Shown here: positions 53,568 through 63,117 of the stretch, one piece after another
Layout of the letters: the number at the start of each line of letters is the position of its first letter
How positions within the stretch are numbered: position 1 is the stretch's first letter
Assembly: GCF_031598375.1 (NCBI RefSeq)
Contig: NZ_CP123872.1
Location: 3,034,501-3,098,500 of the forward strand
Length of the DNA: 64,000 nt
Direction of reading: 5' to 3'
Source of the DNA: Temperatibacter marinus
GTDB lineage: Bacteria; Pseudomonadota; Alphaproteobacteria; Sphingomonadales; Kordiimonadaceae
Notes under the pieces: generated by a model
Databases searched by the model: none
Seen by the model: only the letters and a program-made list of their open reading frames with translations
What the model was told of the DNA's origin: nothing
Translations under genes and position numbers: made by a program

Positions 53568-54906
53568 TTGGCAAGGTAAGATAGATCTTCAAACCGCCAT
53601 ATTCTGATTTTGAAGCATGGGAATGGCCACCGTATAATTCTACAACGTCTTGCACAATGGATAGACCAAGGCCAGAGCCTTTAGTTTGAGTATCTAATCG
53701 CTGGCCTCTCTTGAAGAGCTCTTCAAAGGCATCCTCTGGAATTCCTGCACCATTATCCTCAACGATCAGCTGAAACATTTCACGATCCATCTCGGACGGA
53801 GTGTCTAAACTTCGTGTAGAAATATAGATTTCCTCTCCGCCGTATTTACAGGCATTTTCAAGCAGCACACCAACAATCTCTGTCAAATCTTCTTGCTCTC
53901 CGGCAAAAAGTAAGGATGGATCAATGTCTACTGTAATGGTAAATTCTTTTTCATGGAAGACAGTTTTCATGGCCTTTTTCAGTTTCGTTAGAACACTAGA
54001 AACCGAAATCCCTCCTCCGCTCATCCGCCCTGCCACTCGAGCGCGCCTCAAGTGATGACTCACATGATTTTGCATCATGTTAACCTGCTCCGAAAGAAGA
54101 TGAGTATTGACTGGTTTATCACTATTTCCCGCTTCATTCTTCAAAACTGTCAAAGGAGTCTTTAAAGCGTGAGCCAAATTTCCAACATGCGTTCTCGCAC
54201 GCTCTAAAACTGTTTTATTGTAGGAAATAAGTTCATTAATTTCCTGAACCATTGGATCGATCTCAGCTGGAAACTGGCCTTCAATGTTTGGTCGACGGCC
54301 AGACCGTACATCCCGTAATTTATGCCCCAATTGATGTAAGGGACGAAGCCCAAAGAAAATTTGCACGAAAATCACCATCAAAATGGCCAACCCAATCATA
54401 AGCAGAGCCCAATTCAATACTCGATCAAAGCGATCTTTAGATTCAAGTATTGATGCTGTGTCCAAGGCTACAACATAGCGAAAAATGCGATCACTTTCTG
54501 GCAAAATAATGTCTTGCTGTAAACTCCTTAATTGCTGTTCTTCTGGCCCTAATAAGCCTGAAAATCTTCCTCTTAAGGCTTGTTTAGAAAGGTCCAATTC
54601 TAAAGCCTGATCCCACAGAGACCGAGAGCGAAAGGGGTCAGTATCAACTTCAGATATTTGCCAATAAAACCCTGAAAAGGGCTCATCGAAGCGTTGGTCT
54701 AGGACTGGTCGATTAAAGCGAAGCTCTCCGGCTTCGCCCAGTTCACTGACCCCTATCATAGTATCCAGCATTACACGCAGGCGCAGATCCATGTCTGACC
54801 TTAAACTCTCTTCAAATGTCCATGAAATAACCCATCCAGCCAAGGACAAAGACAATAGGATCACTATTGAAGAGGAAAGTAAAAGACGGGATGCTATGGA
54901 ATTCAA
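53557..54906 (-). CDS. Two-component sensor histidine kinase
   Basis: PhoQ-like membrane kinase. Helix 1 (about 7-29), a periplasmic sensor of about 130 residues, helix 2 (about 163-185), a short HAMP-type linker (LRPLHQLGHKL), His246 in NLAHALKTPLTVLKNE, N-box ENACKYGGEE, G-boxes VEDNGAGIPE and GSGLGLSIVQDVVELYGG. It is 5 bp after its response regulator, with the PepSY-like gene first in the operon. Confidence 0.94.
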   Translation of the reverse strand: MNSIASRLLLSSSIVILLSLSLAGWVISWTFEESLRSDMDLRLRVMLDTMIGVSELGEAGELRFNRPVLDQRFDEPFSGFYWQISEVDTDPFRSRSLWDQALELDLSKQALRGRFSGLLGPEEQQLRSLQQDIILPESDRIFRYVVALDTASILESKDRFDRVLNWALLMIGLAILMVIFVQIFFGLRPLHQLGHKLRDVRSGRRPNIEGQFPAEIDPMVQEINELISYNKTVLERARTHVGNLAHALKTPLTVLKNEAGNSDKPVNTHLLSEQVNMMQNHVSHHLRRARVAGRMSGGGISVSSVLTKLKKAMKTVFHEKEFTITVDIDPSLLFAGEQEDLTEIVGVLLENACKYGGEEIYISTRSLDTPSEMDREMFQLIVEDNGAGIPEDAFEELFKRGQRLDTQTKGSGLGLSIVQDVVELYGGHSHASKSEYGGLKIYLTLPKVS

Positions 54907-54911
54907 CGCTC

Positions 54912-55583
54912 TTATCCTTCGTCTTGAACTTCTTCTAATCGATATCCAAGGCCTCGTACCGTGACGATCAACCCTTTATGAAGCTTCTTGCGCAAGCGAG
55001 TTACAAAGACCTCAATTGTATTAGAATCTCGGTCAAAATCTTGATCATAAATATGCTCTGTTAATTCTGTCCGACTGATTACCTTTCCTTTATGATGCAT
55101 CATATAGGCTAGCAATTTAAACTCTTGAGCTGTCAGCTTAACAGGCATCCCTTCATATGTGACCATACTGCTTCGAGTATCCAATGTTACCTCTCCGCAG
55201 GTAAGCTGTGAGGTTGTCTGGCCAGCATTCCGGCGAATGAGTGCCCGCAGTCTTGCCATAAGTTCAGCCATATTAAAGGGCTTAGCGAGATAATCGTCGG
55301 CCCCAGCATCTAGACCTTCCACTTTGTCTGACCAGCTGTCTCTTGCTGTGAGCAGCAATACGGGAATTTTAACTCCATCACTACGCCACTGTCTTAAAAC
55401 TGAAACCCCGTCCCGAATAGGCAAGCCTATATCTAAAATTATAGCATCATAAGGTTCAGTTTCACCGAGGAAATGGCCCTCTTCACCGTCATGAGCCAAG
55501 TCAACCGTATACCCACTCATTTCCATAGCGGATTTCAATTGCCCCGCTAAATCTAGGTCATCCTCTACAATTAAAATCCTCAT
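54912..55583 (-). CDS. OmpR/PhoP-family response regulator
   Basis: Receiver domain residues 1-115 with acidic pocket Glu7-Asp8-Asp9 and phosphoacceptor Asp51 (ILDIGLPIRDG), plus LLTARDSWSDKVEGLDAGAD and YLAKPF. The C-terminal winged-helix DNA-binding domain covers about 128-218 (LTAQEFKLLAYMMHHKGKVI, IEVFVTRLRKKL, VTVRGLGYRLE). Partner of the adjacent kinase. Confidence 0.95.
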   Translation of the reverse strand: MRILIVEDDLDLAGQLKSAMEMSGYTVDLAHDGEEGHFLGETEPYDAIILDIGLPIRDGVSVLRQWRSDGVKIPVLLLTARDSWSDKVEGLDAGADDYLAKPFNMAELMARLRALIRRNAGQTTSQLTCGEVTLDTRSSMVTYEGMPVKLTAQEFKLLAYMMHHKGKVISRTELTEHIYDQDFDRDSNTIEVFVTRLRKKLHKGLIVTVRGLGYRLEEVQDEG

Positions 55584-55625
55584 ATCTGCCTTCCTGTCAT
55601 TATTATATTTTGTTGTTTTTTTATT

Positions 55626-56171
55626 TTAACGTTGGCTAATAATTCTGCCCGTTTGAGCATCTACAATCACGCGAACCACTCGGCCTTGCTCTTTACGCAA
55701 AACCAACTGGTAAACCCATCCACGATTTGTCTGCACCAAATTCTGCCCGACAATCTTACCATTCAAGCGCTTTTCAGTGTCTCTTTTTATTGTCTTATAA
55801 GGTTTAATATCACCGCGTTTTTGCGCTTTAAAAGCACGTTGATGGTCATTATTTTTGCGATCTTGTGCTCTTTTTTCTGGAGCTGACCTGCGTTTCTTCT
55901 TTGAATCGACTGGCTGTCTTTTATTCTTTAGACGTTTTTTTGTTTGCGTCGCTTTCTGTCTTTTCTTTCCTGAAGATTTTTCAGAAACTTTTTCAGAAAC
56001 TTTTTTCCTTTTTCGAGTCTTCTTTTTCTGCTTCTTCTTCTTATCATCAAAAACGATAGTAGCATTCACTGTACCGCCAATAGAGGCTGCAGCCTTCTGT
56101 ACAGATACAGGGCTCGTTGTAAAAAACAGCATCAAAGCCATTATCATCGATATTTTATTTTTTACACTCAT
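55626..56171 (-). CDS. Exported Lys/Arg-rich protein with PepSY-like C-terminus
   Basis: From the ATG at 56171: a signal peptide (KISMIMALMLFFTTSPVSV), then about 85 residues of very basic low-complexity sequence rich in Lys and Arg, and a final about 55 residues (LVQTNRGWVYQLVLRKEQGR, then VRVIVDAQTGRIIS) that match the PepSY pattern. PepSY proteins often precede PhoP/PhoQ-like pairs and may sense or modulate envelope stress. The earlier ATG (56294) would bury the signal peptide behind 41 residues. Confidence 0.7.
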   Translation of the reverse strand: MSVKNKISMIMALMLFFTTSPVSVQKAAASIGGTVNATIVFDDKKKKQKKKTRKRKKVSEKVSEKSSGKKRQKATQTKKRLKNKRQPVDSKKKRRSAPEKRAQDRKNNDHQRAFKAQKRGDIKPYKTIKRDTEKRLNGKIVGQNLVQTNRGWVYQLVLRKEQGRVVRVIVDAQTGRIISQR

Positions 56172-56327
56172 TTGGCCACTATCTCTTATTTGCAATGAAC
56201 TTAAGCTGAATGGTTTCTTCGTAAAGTGACGAAACTTTAGTAATTTCTTATTGGAATTCCAATAGTTATTATTTACTGTCGCCCTATATGACATTCGGGG
56301 GTCATACTAGCACAGGAGCCTTTGAGC

Positions 56328-58424
56328 ATGAAAATAGCTCTTTTAGGGACTGGAGTCATTGCTGAAACGCATGCTGCAGCACTCATAGACTTAGGACTGA
56401 ACGCAGCAGCCGTTGTTGATCTCAACCTCTCAAAGGCGCAATCCTTTGCTGAGCAATTCTCTATACCCAATGCTTTTTCAAGCCTTGCGGACATGAAAGA
56501 AGCAATCTCTATTGATAGTTTGCATATATTAACACCGCCGCCAACCCATGCGGCCTTAGCAGAAGAAGGCCTAAAGGCAGGATATCATGTCTTCCTAGAA
56601 AAACCTGCTGCTGTGACCAGCGCTGAGCTTGACAAATTGACCGCCCTTGCTCAGCAGCATGAGGGACAAGCTTTTTCTGTTAATCAAAATTCTCTTTTCA
56701 TCCCCGCGTTTAAGCAAGCTTACGACTATGTTCAACAAGGGGCAATCGGGCCCATTCAAACTGTATCCTGTTCATTTGCAGCCCCGCTTAGGCAATTAGA
56801 AGCTCAACAATTCTCACATTGGATGTTTGCAGAACCCCATAACATTCTGCTCGAGCAAGCGGTCCATCCTTTAGCCCAGCTGCAAGCTATCTCTGGACAT
56901 GCACAGTCCCATGCATGGGTTAAATCACCGCCCATTCAAATCTCTGGTGGCAAAGATTTCTACCAACAGTGGGGCCTTACTTTTGTGAGTGACAACAAAG
57001 TAACAGCACAGCTTAATTTTGTTGTAGGAGTCCCGACCCCGTCGTGGACACTGACGATTGTAGGCATTGATGGATCCATTGAGGTGGACATGATGAAAGG
57101 GACCTGTTCGCTATACCAACCAAGTAAATGGCTCGAAGCGATGGACCATCTATTCTCAGGGCGCACAATTGGCAAAGCTATAAGAGCACAGACCAGAAAA
57201 GGCTTCATCAATTACTGCAAAAGCATGATTGGCCTGTCAGGGCGGCAAGACAGTTTCTTTTTAGGCATGCGTGGTTCTATAGAAAATTTTTATTCCGCCG
57301 TAGATAACCAAGCCTCTTCCCTTCATAGCTTTTCATTCGCAGAACGTCTGACACGGCTCTGCTCTGATCAAGCCGCACCCACTACGCAGAATTCCAGCGA
57401 TTTAATCATTCATCGCCCAGGGGAGACTCTTGAGAAGGCTGATCTAGCCCTGATTGGGGGTACTGGATTTATTGGTCGGCATCTGACACAGCAACTTCTT
57501 AACAGCGGCAAGAAAATTAGAATATTAGCACGAACCATGTCAGGCTTGCCTGACCTTTTCACTCACAAAAATATTACTTTAGTACAAGGGGATGCCCGAG
57601 ATTCAACAGCTCTTGCGACGGTCACTAAAGATATGCCTGTTGTACTCAACCTCGCTCACGGCGGCGGCGGGCATTCAGCAGATGCCGTTCTTGATGCCAT
57701 GTGGAGCAGCGCTCAAAAGGTTGCTGAAGCTTGTGTGATGGCAAAAGTAGCGAAACTTGTCCATATTGGGTCTATTGCTGGCCTTTATTTAGGAGACAAG
57801 AGGGAAACTATCTCAGGGCGTACACTTGCAGACCCCACCCCAAACACTCGATCAGATTATGCCAGAGCCAAAGCCATCACAGATGAGAGACTCATTGCTT
57901 TTTCTGAAGACAACAATCTGCCTCTCGTGATCCTAAGGCCTGGTGTTGTTCTTGGGGAGGGCACAAGTCCCTTCCATAGCGGATTTGGTGTCTTCAATAT
58001 TGAAAAGCATTGCTTAGGATGGAGCAAAGGCGACCATGTCCTTCCTTTAATCCTAGCAGAAGACGTTGCGAGTGCCTGTATCTTATCCGCAGAAAAAGAC
58101 GGCTTTACTGGATGCTATAATCTCTCCGGCGATACGCTTTTGGGGGCGAAAGACTATATTAAGGCTCTCGCACAGGCGACAGGACGTCCACTTGTCTACC
58201 ATGCACAGTCCCCTTTCCAAATATATCTTGAAGAAAATGTCAAAGTTCTCATCAAAAAAATAGCTGGCAAGAAGCAAGGATTTCATTCACTTCGCGAATT
58301 TAAATCTCGTGCGATGTTTGCTCATTTTGATTGCTCTGATATCAAGAATGAATTGGGCTGGAAACCGGAATCCGACATGCACGCATTTAAGAGAAAAGCT
58401 TTAGAAATTCATAAAAGAGCCTAA
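56328..58424 (+). CDS. Gfo/Idh/MocA oxidoreductase fused to an NAD-dependent epimerase
   Basis: Two enzymes in one chain. Residues 1 to about 350 are a Gfo/Idh/MocA oxidoreductase: MKIALLGTGVIAETHAAALI and the conserved FLEKPAAV lysine. Residues about 373-698 are an extended SDR sugar epimerase/dehydratase: LALIGGTGFIGRHLTQQLL, HIGSIAGLY with the active Ser, DYARAKAIT with the Tyr-xxx-Lys pair, and LRPGVVLGEGTSPF. It likely modifies a nucleotide sugar for a surface glycan; substrate unknown. AGGAG is 9 nt before the ATG at 56328. A glycosyltransferase begins one base after its stop. Confidence 0.85.
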   Translation: MKIALLGTGVIAETHAAALIDLGLNAAAVVDLNLSKAQSFAEQFSIPNAFSSLADMKEAISIDSLHILTPPPTHAALAEEGLKAGYHVFLEKPAAVTSAELDKLTALAQQHEGQAFSVNQNSLFIPAFKQAYDYVQQGAIGPIQTVSCSFAAPLRQLEAQQFSHWMFAEPHNILLEQAVHPLAQLQAISGHAQSHAWVKSPPIQISGGKDFYQQWGLTFVSDNKVTAQLNFVVGVPTPSWTLTIVGIDGSIEVDMMKGTCSLYQPSKWLEAMDHLFSGRTIGKAIRAQTRKGFINYCKSMIGLSGRQDSFFLGMRGSIENFYSAVDNQASSLHSFSFAERLTRLCSDQAAPTTQNSSDLIIHRPGETLEKADLALIGGTGFIGRHLTQQLLNSGKKIRILARTMSGLPDLFTHKNITLVQGDARDSTALATVTKDMPVVLNLAHGGGGHSADAVLDAMWSSAQKVAEACVMAKVAKLVHIGSIAGLYLGDKRETISGRTLADPTPNTRSDYARAKAITDERLIAFSEDNNLPLVILRPGVVLGEGTSPFHSGFGVFNIEKHCLGWSKGDHVLPLILAEDVASACILSAEKDGFTGCYNLSGDTLLGAKDYIKALAQATGRPLVYHAQSPFQIYLEENVKVLIKKIAGKKQGFHSLREFKSRAMFAHFDCSDIKNELGWKPESDMHAFKRKALEIHKRA

Positions 58425-58425
58425 G

Positions 58426-59556
58426 ATGTCAGATATACTTCATATTTTTTCAACGTTTGAAGTAGGAGGCCCCCAGCGCCGCTTTATCGACCTGATCAGA
58501 ATGCAAATGAAGGGCGAGCCTAACTCTTTTAAACATCATATACTAGCTTTAGATGGATGCTATGACGCCTATGCACTTCTTCCAGAAGAGAGTAAAGGCG
58601 CTCAAGTCATTAAGGTAGAACCACCTGATCTAAGCAGGGGATTAGTGAAAAATATCCTCACGATCAAAGCTTTTCTTTCTGAGCATAAAGCGTCACAAAT
58701 TCTAACCTATAACTGGGGCAGTATTGAATGGTCATTAGCCGCTCGATTCTGTAGCAAAAAATCATATATCCATGTGCAAGATGGCTTCGGTCCTGAAGAG
58801 CAATCCAGCCAAATATTTCGCCGTAAAGTCTTTAGGCGTCTTGGGTATGGTGGGCGATGCAAAATCATTGTACCAAGCCACTATCTAAAAGAGATGGCTT
58901 TGAAGACATGGGGAAGATCACTTTCGTCGCTCTGCTACATACCCAATGGCATTGATCTAGAGCGCTATTCCATTGCCCCTGAAGTTGGACTTAGAAAAGA
59001 ATTGTCTCTTCATGCCGATCACTGCGTAATCGGCACAGTCTGTGCCATGAGGCCTGAGAAGAACATTGGACGACTGATAGAGGCTTTCTCTCTTGTAGAA
59101 AAAGACTATCCCAACGCGCGTCTCTTGCTTGTTGGCGATGGCATGGCCCTTCCTGCTATGAAGATGCTAGCTGAGCGTATTGGATTGAAAGAAAAGATAC
59201 TTTTTGCAGGACATCAAACACAGCCTGAACGATATAGCTGTTTATTTGATATTTTTGCCCTCTCCTCAGATACCGAGCAAATGCCCCTAGCCGTGCTTGA
59301 ATCTATGGCAGCAGGTAAAGTCATTGCTGCAACAGATGTCGGTGATGTTTCCACCATGGTTGCCGCTGAAAATCGACCCTACATCTACGGCAAAAGTGCT
59401 AAAATATTAGCTCAAAACCTTGGTCAACTGGTTGCCACAAAAGCAGTCCTTTCTTCAATAGGTGAGAAAAATAAAGAAAAAGCCTTTGCAGACTTTAGTG
59501 ATGCTCAAATGTATAAAAAATGGGCTCAGATATATTCCGAAAGCAAAGACAGGTAA
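58426..59556 (+). CDS. Glycosyltransferase family 4-type
   Basis: GT-B fold transferase. The N-terminal domain starts ILHIFSTFEVGGPQRRFIDL, an acceptor-side glycine motif. The C-terminal donor domain includes VIGTVCAMRPEKNIGRLIEA and the E-x7-E motif in SSDTEQMPLAVLESMAAGKV. Cytoplasmic. It is tightly linked to the upstream fusion enzyme (1-bp gap), pointing to a lipid-linked or capsular glycan pathway that has only two genes here. Confidence 0.9.
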   Translation: MSDILHIFSTFEVGGPQRRFIDLIRMQMKGEPNSFKHHILALDGCYDAYALLPEESKGAQVIKVEPPDLSRGLVKNILTIKAFLSEHKASQILTYNWGSIEWSLAARFCSKKSYIHVQDGFGPEEQSSQIFRRKVFRRLGYGGRCKIIVPSHYLKEMALKTWGRSLSSLCYIPNGIDLERYSIAPEVGLRKELSLHADHCVIGTVCAMRPEKNIGRLIEAFSLVEKDYPNARLLLVGDGMALPAMKMLAERIGLKEKILFAGHQTQPERYSCLFDIFALSSDTEQMPLAVLESMAAGKVIAATDVGDVSTMVAAENRPYIYGKSAKILAQNLGQLVATKAVLSSIGEKNKEKAFADFSDAQMYKKWAQIYSESKDR

Positions 59557-59589
59557 GCCTTGATTTTCCTAGAGACTAAGGCTAGGAAA
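59556..59589. other. Interleaved inverted repeats upstream of ispH
   Basis: AGCCTT (59556-59561) pairs with AAGGCT (59578-59583), and TTTCCTA (59565-59571) pairs with TAGGAAA (59583-59589). The order left1-left2-right1-right2 is that of an H-type pseudoknot or two competing hairpins, 38 bp before the ispH start. Confidence 0.4.
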
Positions 59590-59626
59590 TTGAAACTACA
59601 GATTCATATCTCTTGAGGACACACCC

Positions 59627-60574
59627 ATGGAGCAAACTGACATAACAATTCTTCTTGCCAATCCCCGGGGATTTTGTGCAGGGGTGGATCGTGCAATAAA
59701 AATTGTTGAACTATCGCTCAAAAAATTTGGGCCGCCAGTATATGTTCGGCATGAGATCGTTCATAACCGTTATGTTGTAGAAAGCTTAGAACAGCAGGGG
59801 GCAATATTTGTAGACACCCTTGCCGAGGTCCCCGATGATGCGCCGGTGGTATTCTCAGCCCACGGTGTACCGAAATCTGTTCCCGCAAAAGCAGAGGCCA
59901 GAAAAATGGTCTATGTGGACGCCACATGTCCTCTCGTCTCAAAAGTGCACCGCGAAGTAGAGCGCCATGAAAAACTTGGTCGCCATATCCTCATGATTGG
60001 TCATGAAGGCCATCCTGAAGTTGAAGGCACCATGGGGCAAGTCGAGACCGGCACCATCAGTCTCATTGAAACAGTAGAAGATGCACAAAAAATTGATTTA
60101 GAGACCCCAAACGAGCTGGCTTTTGTGACCCAAACGACCCTGTCCGTTGATGACACCTCTGATATTGTCGATGCCTTGGTTGATCGATTTCCGCAAATTA
60201 CAGTGCCGAAAAAAGAAGACATCTGCTACGCCACGACCAATCGACAAATCGCTGTCAAAGCCCTGGCCAAAAAATCTGATCGAATTATCGTTATCGGAGC
60301 CCCAAACTCTTCTAATTCTAGACGTCTTGTAGAAGTGAGTGAAAAACAGGGCTGTGAAGCTCGTCTTGTTCAGCGTGCAACAGAACTTGATTTTGCTTGG
60401 CTGGAGGGTGCTAACTCTATAGGCATTACGGCCGGAGCCAGTGCTCCAGAAATATTAGTGGAAGAAGTTATTGAGGCCTTAAAGGGACGCTGGTCTGCTA
60501 AGGTAGAGGTCTTAACAACTGCTGAGGAAAATGTAACTTTTAAAGTTCCTCCGCTCCTTAAGGATGTGAGTTAA
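59627..60574 (+). CDS. ispH: 4-hydroxy-3-methylbut-2-enyl diphosphate reductase
   Basis: Fe-S enzyme of the last MEP-pathway step, making IPP and DMAPP. The three cluster Cys are Cys17 ([10 protein letters not shown]), Cys101 ([11 protein letters not shown]) and Cys200 ([10 protein letters not shown]). [17 protein letters not shown] and the Glu in the [14 protein letters not shown] region are also present. Length 315 is normal. It overlaps the next gene's start by one base. Confidence 0.97.
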   Translation: MEQTDITILLANPRGFCAGVDRAIKIVELSLKKFGPPVYVRHEIVHNRYVVESLEQQGAIFVDTLAEVPDDAPVVFSAHGVPKSVPAKAEARKMVYVDATCPLVSKVHREVERHEKLGRHILMIGHEGHPEVEGTMGQVETGTISLIETVEDAQKIDLETPNELAFVTQTTLSVDDTSDIVDALVDRFPQITVPKKEDICYATTNRQIAVKALAKKSDRIIVIGAPNSSNSRRLVEVSEKQGCEARLVQRATELDFAWLEGANSIGITAGASAPEILVEEVIEALKGRWSAKVEVLTTAEENVTFKVPPLLKDVS

Positions 60575-61527
60575 TGGCTGTTTATACGCAAATCAGCGAT
60601 ACATTGTTGAAAGAGTATCTCTCAGCCTATGACGTTGGAGAGGCAACAAGTTTCAAAGGGATTGCTGAAGGGATTGAAAACTCCAATTACCTGCTACAAA
60701 CCACCACAGAAAAATTCATCCTCACCATCTATGAAAAACGTGCCGACCCAGAAAATTTGCCCTATTATCTCACACTCATGAAGAGCTTAGCAGAACAGGG
60801 GATTAAGAGTCCTTTGCCTATTGAGGATAGAAAAGGCCTTGCTCTTAAGACCCTCAAAGGCAAGCCTTGCTGTATGATCAGTTTTTTAAATGGAGTCAGT
60901 AGTGACTTTCCCAACGACCGTCAAAGCTATAATTGCGGCAAGGTTATGGCTGAAATGCATAAGGCTCTTTCTGACTTTCCTGAAACAGTGGAGAACACCC
61001 TCTCTGTATCTGGATGGTTAGAACTCTTCAAAGGGCGTGCAGAGCAAGCCGACGCCCTTCACCCTGGAGCTGGGGCTTTTATAGCAAACCAACTGGCTTA
61101 TCTTCAGGATCAGTGGCCGTCAACATTGCCAAGAGGCACCATTCATGCAGACCTATTCCCTGATAATGTTCTCTTCTCTGGCGACGAGGTTTCCGGAGTG
61201 ATCGATTTCTATTTTGCCTGCACTGATATATGGGCTTATGATTTAGCCATATCCCTAACAGCTTGGTGTTTTGATTCTGAAAATTGTTTCTTGCCAGAAA
61301 ATGCGACGGCTATGATTGCTGGCTATCAGTCTGTGCGCCCACTAGAGACAGAAGAAAAAGATAATCTAGTTCTCCTTTGCCAAGGGGCCAGTATGAGGTT
61401 TTACCTAACACGTCTCTTTGATTGGTATGTGGATACAACAGACGCCCTCGTGAAAAAGAAAAACCCTCAGGTCTATCTAGAGCGCCTTCAGCATTTCACC
61501 CGGGAAGGATTGTCCTATGGGAAGTAA
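60574..61527 (+). CDS. thrB: Homoserine kinase (APH-fold ThrB)
   Basis: Phosphorylates homoserine for threonine synthesis. This is the aminoglycoside-phosphotransferase-like ThrB form used by many Alphaproteobacteria, not the GHMP type. It shows [22 protein letters not shown] in part as [12 protein letters not shown], the Brenner-type catalytic loop [20 protein letters not shown] with Asp, and [18 protein letters not shown]. 317 residues. It shares the ispH-thrB-rnhA order common in this class and overlaps both neighbours. Confidence 0.93.
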   Translation: MAVYTQISDTLLKEYLSAYDVGEATSFKGIAEGIENSNYLLQTTTEKFILTIYEKRADPENLPYYLTLMKSLAEQGIKSPLPIEDRKGLALKTLKGKPCCMISFLNGVSSDFPNDRQSYNCGKVMAEMHKALSDFPETVENTLSVSGWLELFKGRAEQADALHPGAGAFIANQLAYLQDQWPSTLPRGTIHADLFPDNVLFSGDEVSGVIDFYFACTDIWAYDLAISLTAWCFDSENCFLPENATAMIAGYQSVRPLETEEKDNLVLLCQGASMRFYLTRLFDWYVDTTDALVKKKNPQVYLERLQHFTREGLSYGK

Positions 61528-61954
61528 CGTTGTTATTTATACAGATGGTGCCTGTTCTGGAAATCCCGGCCCTGGGGGCTGGGGAGCATGGCTTCAGTAC
61601 GGTCAGCATTCTAAGGAACTCTATGGCGGTGCCTATGAAACCACCAATAATCGAATGGAACTAACTGGGGCGATTGAAGCCTTAAAAGCACTGACACGTT
61701 CCTGTGAAATCGATTTATATACAGATAGCACCTATGTGCGAGATGGTATCACTAAATGGATTCATGGCTGGAAAAAAAATGGATGGCGGAATGCCCAAAA
61801 GAAACCCGTTAAAAATGCAGAACTCTGGCAAGCATTAGAAGCAGAAGTTGACCGCCATTCTGTCAACTGGCACTGGGTCAAAGGGCATGCCGGCGTTGAA
61901 GGCAACGAGATTGCAGATCAATTAGCCAATAAAGGCATGGATCAATTCAAATAA
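61517..61954 (+). CDS. rnhA: Ribonuclease HI
   Basis: Cuts RNA in RNA-DNA hybrids. The four catalytic acids fall at the same numbers as in E. coli: Asp10 ([17 protein letters not shown]), Glu48 ([13 protein letters not shown]), Asp70 ([10 protein letters not shown]), Asp134 ([12 protein letters not shown]). Basic handle region [20 protein letters not shown] present. It overlaps the end of thrB by 11 bp. Length 145 is normal. Confidence 0.97.
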   Translation: MGSNVVIYTDGACSGNPGPGGWGAWLQYGQHSKELYGGAYETTNNRMELTGAIEALKALTRSCEIDLYTDSTYVRDGITKWIHGWKKNGWRNAQKKPVKNAELWQALEAEVDRHSVNWHWVKGHAGVEGNEIADQLANKGMDQFK

Positions 61955-61995
61955 TAGGATATACTTCTGTTTCGATTATAAATCAGGAGGATCTT

Positions 61996-62496
61996 ATGCG
62001 CTATTTATCTATCACCTTTATCATGTTGATGTCCTTTTCATTCGTAGCTGTTTCAGGCGACGATGATGAAATAGAGATGAAAAATGCTAAATGGATTTCT
62101 GACAAAATTCTTGTTGGAGGTCAACCTTCAGAAACTGACCTTGCCAAGCTTAAGAAGCAAGGCATTAAAACAATTGTCACCCTTAGGCCAGAAGCTGAAT
62201 TTGATCGCAGCGATCTCTTATTGAAGAGTAATTCTCTTGGCATGACATACTTATCATTACCAATCGGTAGCCGTAGCGACATCTCATTAGACAAAGCAAG
62301 AATGTTGGACAAAATTCTAGCAGCCTCAGAAAAAGATAAAGTGGCTGTCCACTGTGCCAGTAGTAACCGGGTCGGCGCATTGATGGCATTACGAGCCTTT
62401 CATCTTAAAGGGAAGTCTAAAGAAGACGCCCTCAAAGAAGGAGAAAAGGCTGGTCTAAAAAGCTTGAAAGGTGTGGTAGAACCCCTCTTGAAATAA
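61996..62496 (+). CDS. Exported DUF442-like dual-specificity phosphatase
   Basis: The signal peptide spans about residues 1-20. The domain resembles the beta-lactamase-hydrolase-associated phosphatase (DUF442) family: GGQPSETDLAKLKKQGIKTI, VTLRPEAEFDR, and the P-loop VHCASSNRV with Cys120 and Arg125. An Asp general acid is not obvious. AGGAGG lies upstream of the ATG. Its periplasmic substrate is unknown. Confidence 0.8.
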   Translation: MRYLSITFIMLMSFSFVAVSGDDDEIEMKNAKWISDKILVGGQPSETDLAKLKKQGIKTIVTLRPEAEFDRSDLLLKSNSLGMTYLSLPIGSRSDISLDKARMLDKILAASEKDKVAVHCASSNRVGALMALRAFHLKGKSKEDALKEGEKAGLKSLKGVVEPLLK

Positions 62497-62597
62497 ATCT
62501 AATTTATCGATCATTAAAATAAATATAATCAATTGGATCGATTTAATTGAAATTGATACTGTCAGGTCAATCGAAACGCTAACAGAAAGATTGACCC

Positions 62598-63062
62598 ATG
62601 ACACTCAATAACGGCATTGATAGACAATCACAGGCAGTGATTGCTTCACAACTAAAAAACATCTTAGCAGACAGCATTACGCTCTATGCCTTAACTCAGA
62701 ATGTCCACTGGAATGTGACTGGCCCCTTATTTCAATCTGTGCATGCCATGACTGAGGATCATTATCTAGAACTTGCCACTGCCATTGATGACATCGCTGA
62801 GAGAATAAGGGCCCTAGACGTAAAAGTCCCCCTTGACCTAAGTGGCCATAAATCTGAAGGACATAGTGTACTAACGGAAAACTCAGATGCAAAGGAAATG
62901 GTTGAAGCGTTGGTTAGGGCCCATGAAACATTAGCTCGCGGATTGAGAGCGAGTATCTCTACTGCGGCCGATGCATCAGATGAGGTGACCGCAGGATTGT
63001 TAACAGATCGATTGACCATCCATGAAAAAACAGCCTGGATGTTGAGAGCCCTTCTTCAGTAA
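62598..63062 (+). CDS. dps: Dps-family DNA-protecting ferritin
   Basis: Dodecameric miniferritin that stores iron and protects DNA under starvation or peroxide. Intersubunit ferroxidase ligands are His37 (NVHWNVTGPLF), His49 (SVHAMTEDHY), Asp64 and Glu68 (AIDDIAERI), with the expected +12, +15, +4 spacing. No long basic tail for DNA binding. The AT-rich upstream region could hold an iron or peroxide operator, but I recognise no consensus. Confidence 0.93.
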   Translation: MTLNNGIDRQSQAVIASQLKNILADSITLYALTQNVHWNVTGPLFQSVHAMTEDHYLELATAIDDIAERIRALDVKVPLDLSGHKSEGHSVLTENSDAKEMVEALVRAHETLARGLRASISTAADASDEVTAGLLTDRLTIHEKTAWMLRALLQ

Positions 63063-63088
63063 AGAAATAGATTCAGTAAAGAAATAGA
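63055..63088 (+). repeat. 17-bp tandem duplication across the dps stop codon
   Basis: TTCAGTAAAGAAATAGA occurs at 63055-63071 and directly again at 63072-63088. The first copy contains the real stop codon TAA; the second repeats it in the downstream spacer. Confidence 0.9.
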
Positions 63089-63091
63089 AAG

Positions 63092-63117
63092 ACTAGGTGG
63101 GTGTTTTCTCACCTAGT
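63092..63117 (-). terminator. Terminator of the DsbA-like gene
   Basis: Perfect 8-bp stem ACTAGGTG/CACCTAGT, overlapping the stop codon, with a 10-nt loop and a U-rich run on the minus strand. Confidence 0.6.
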
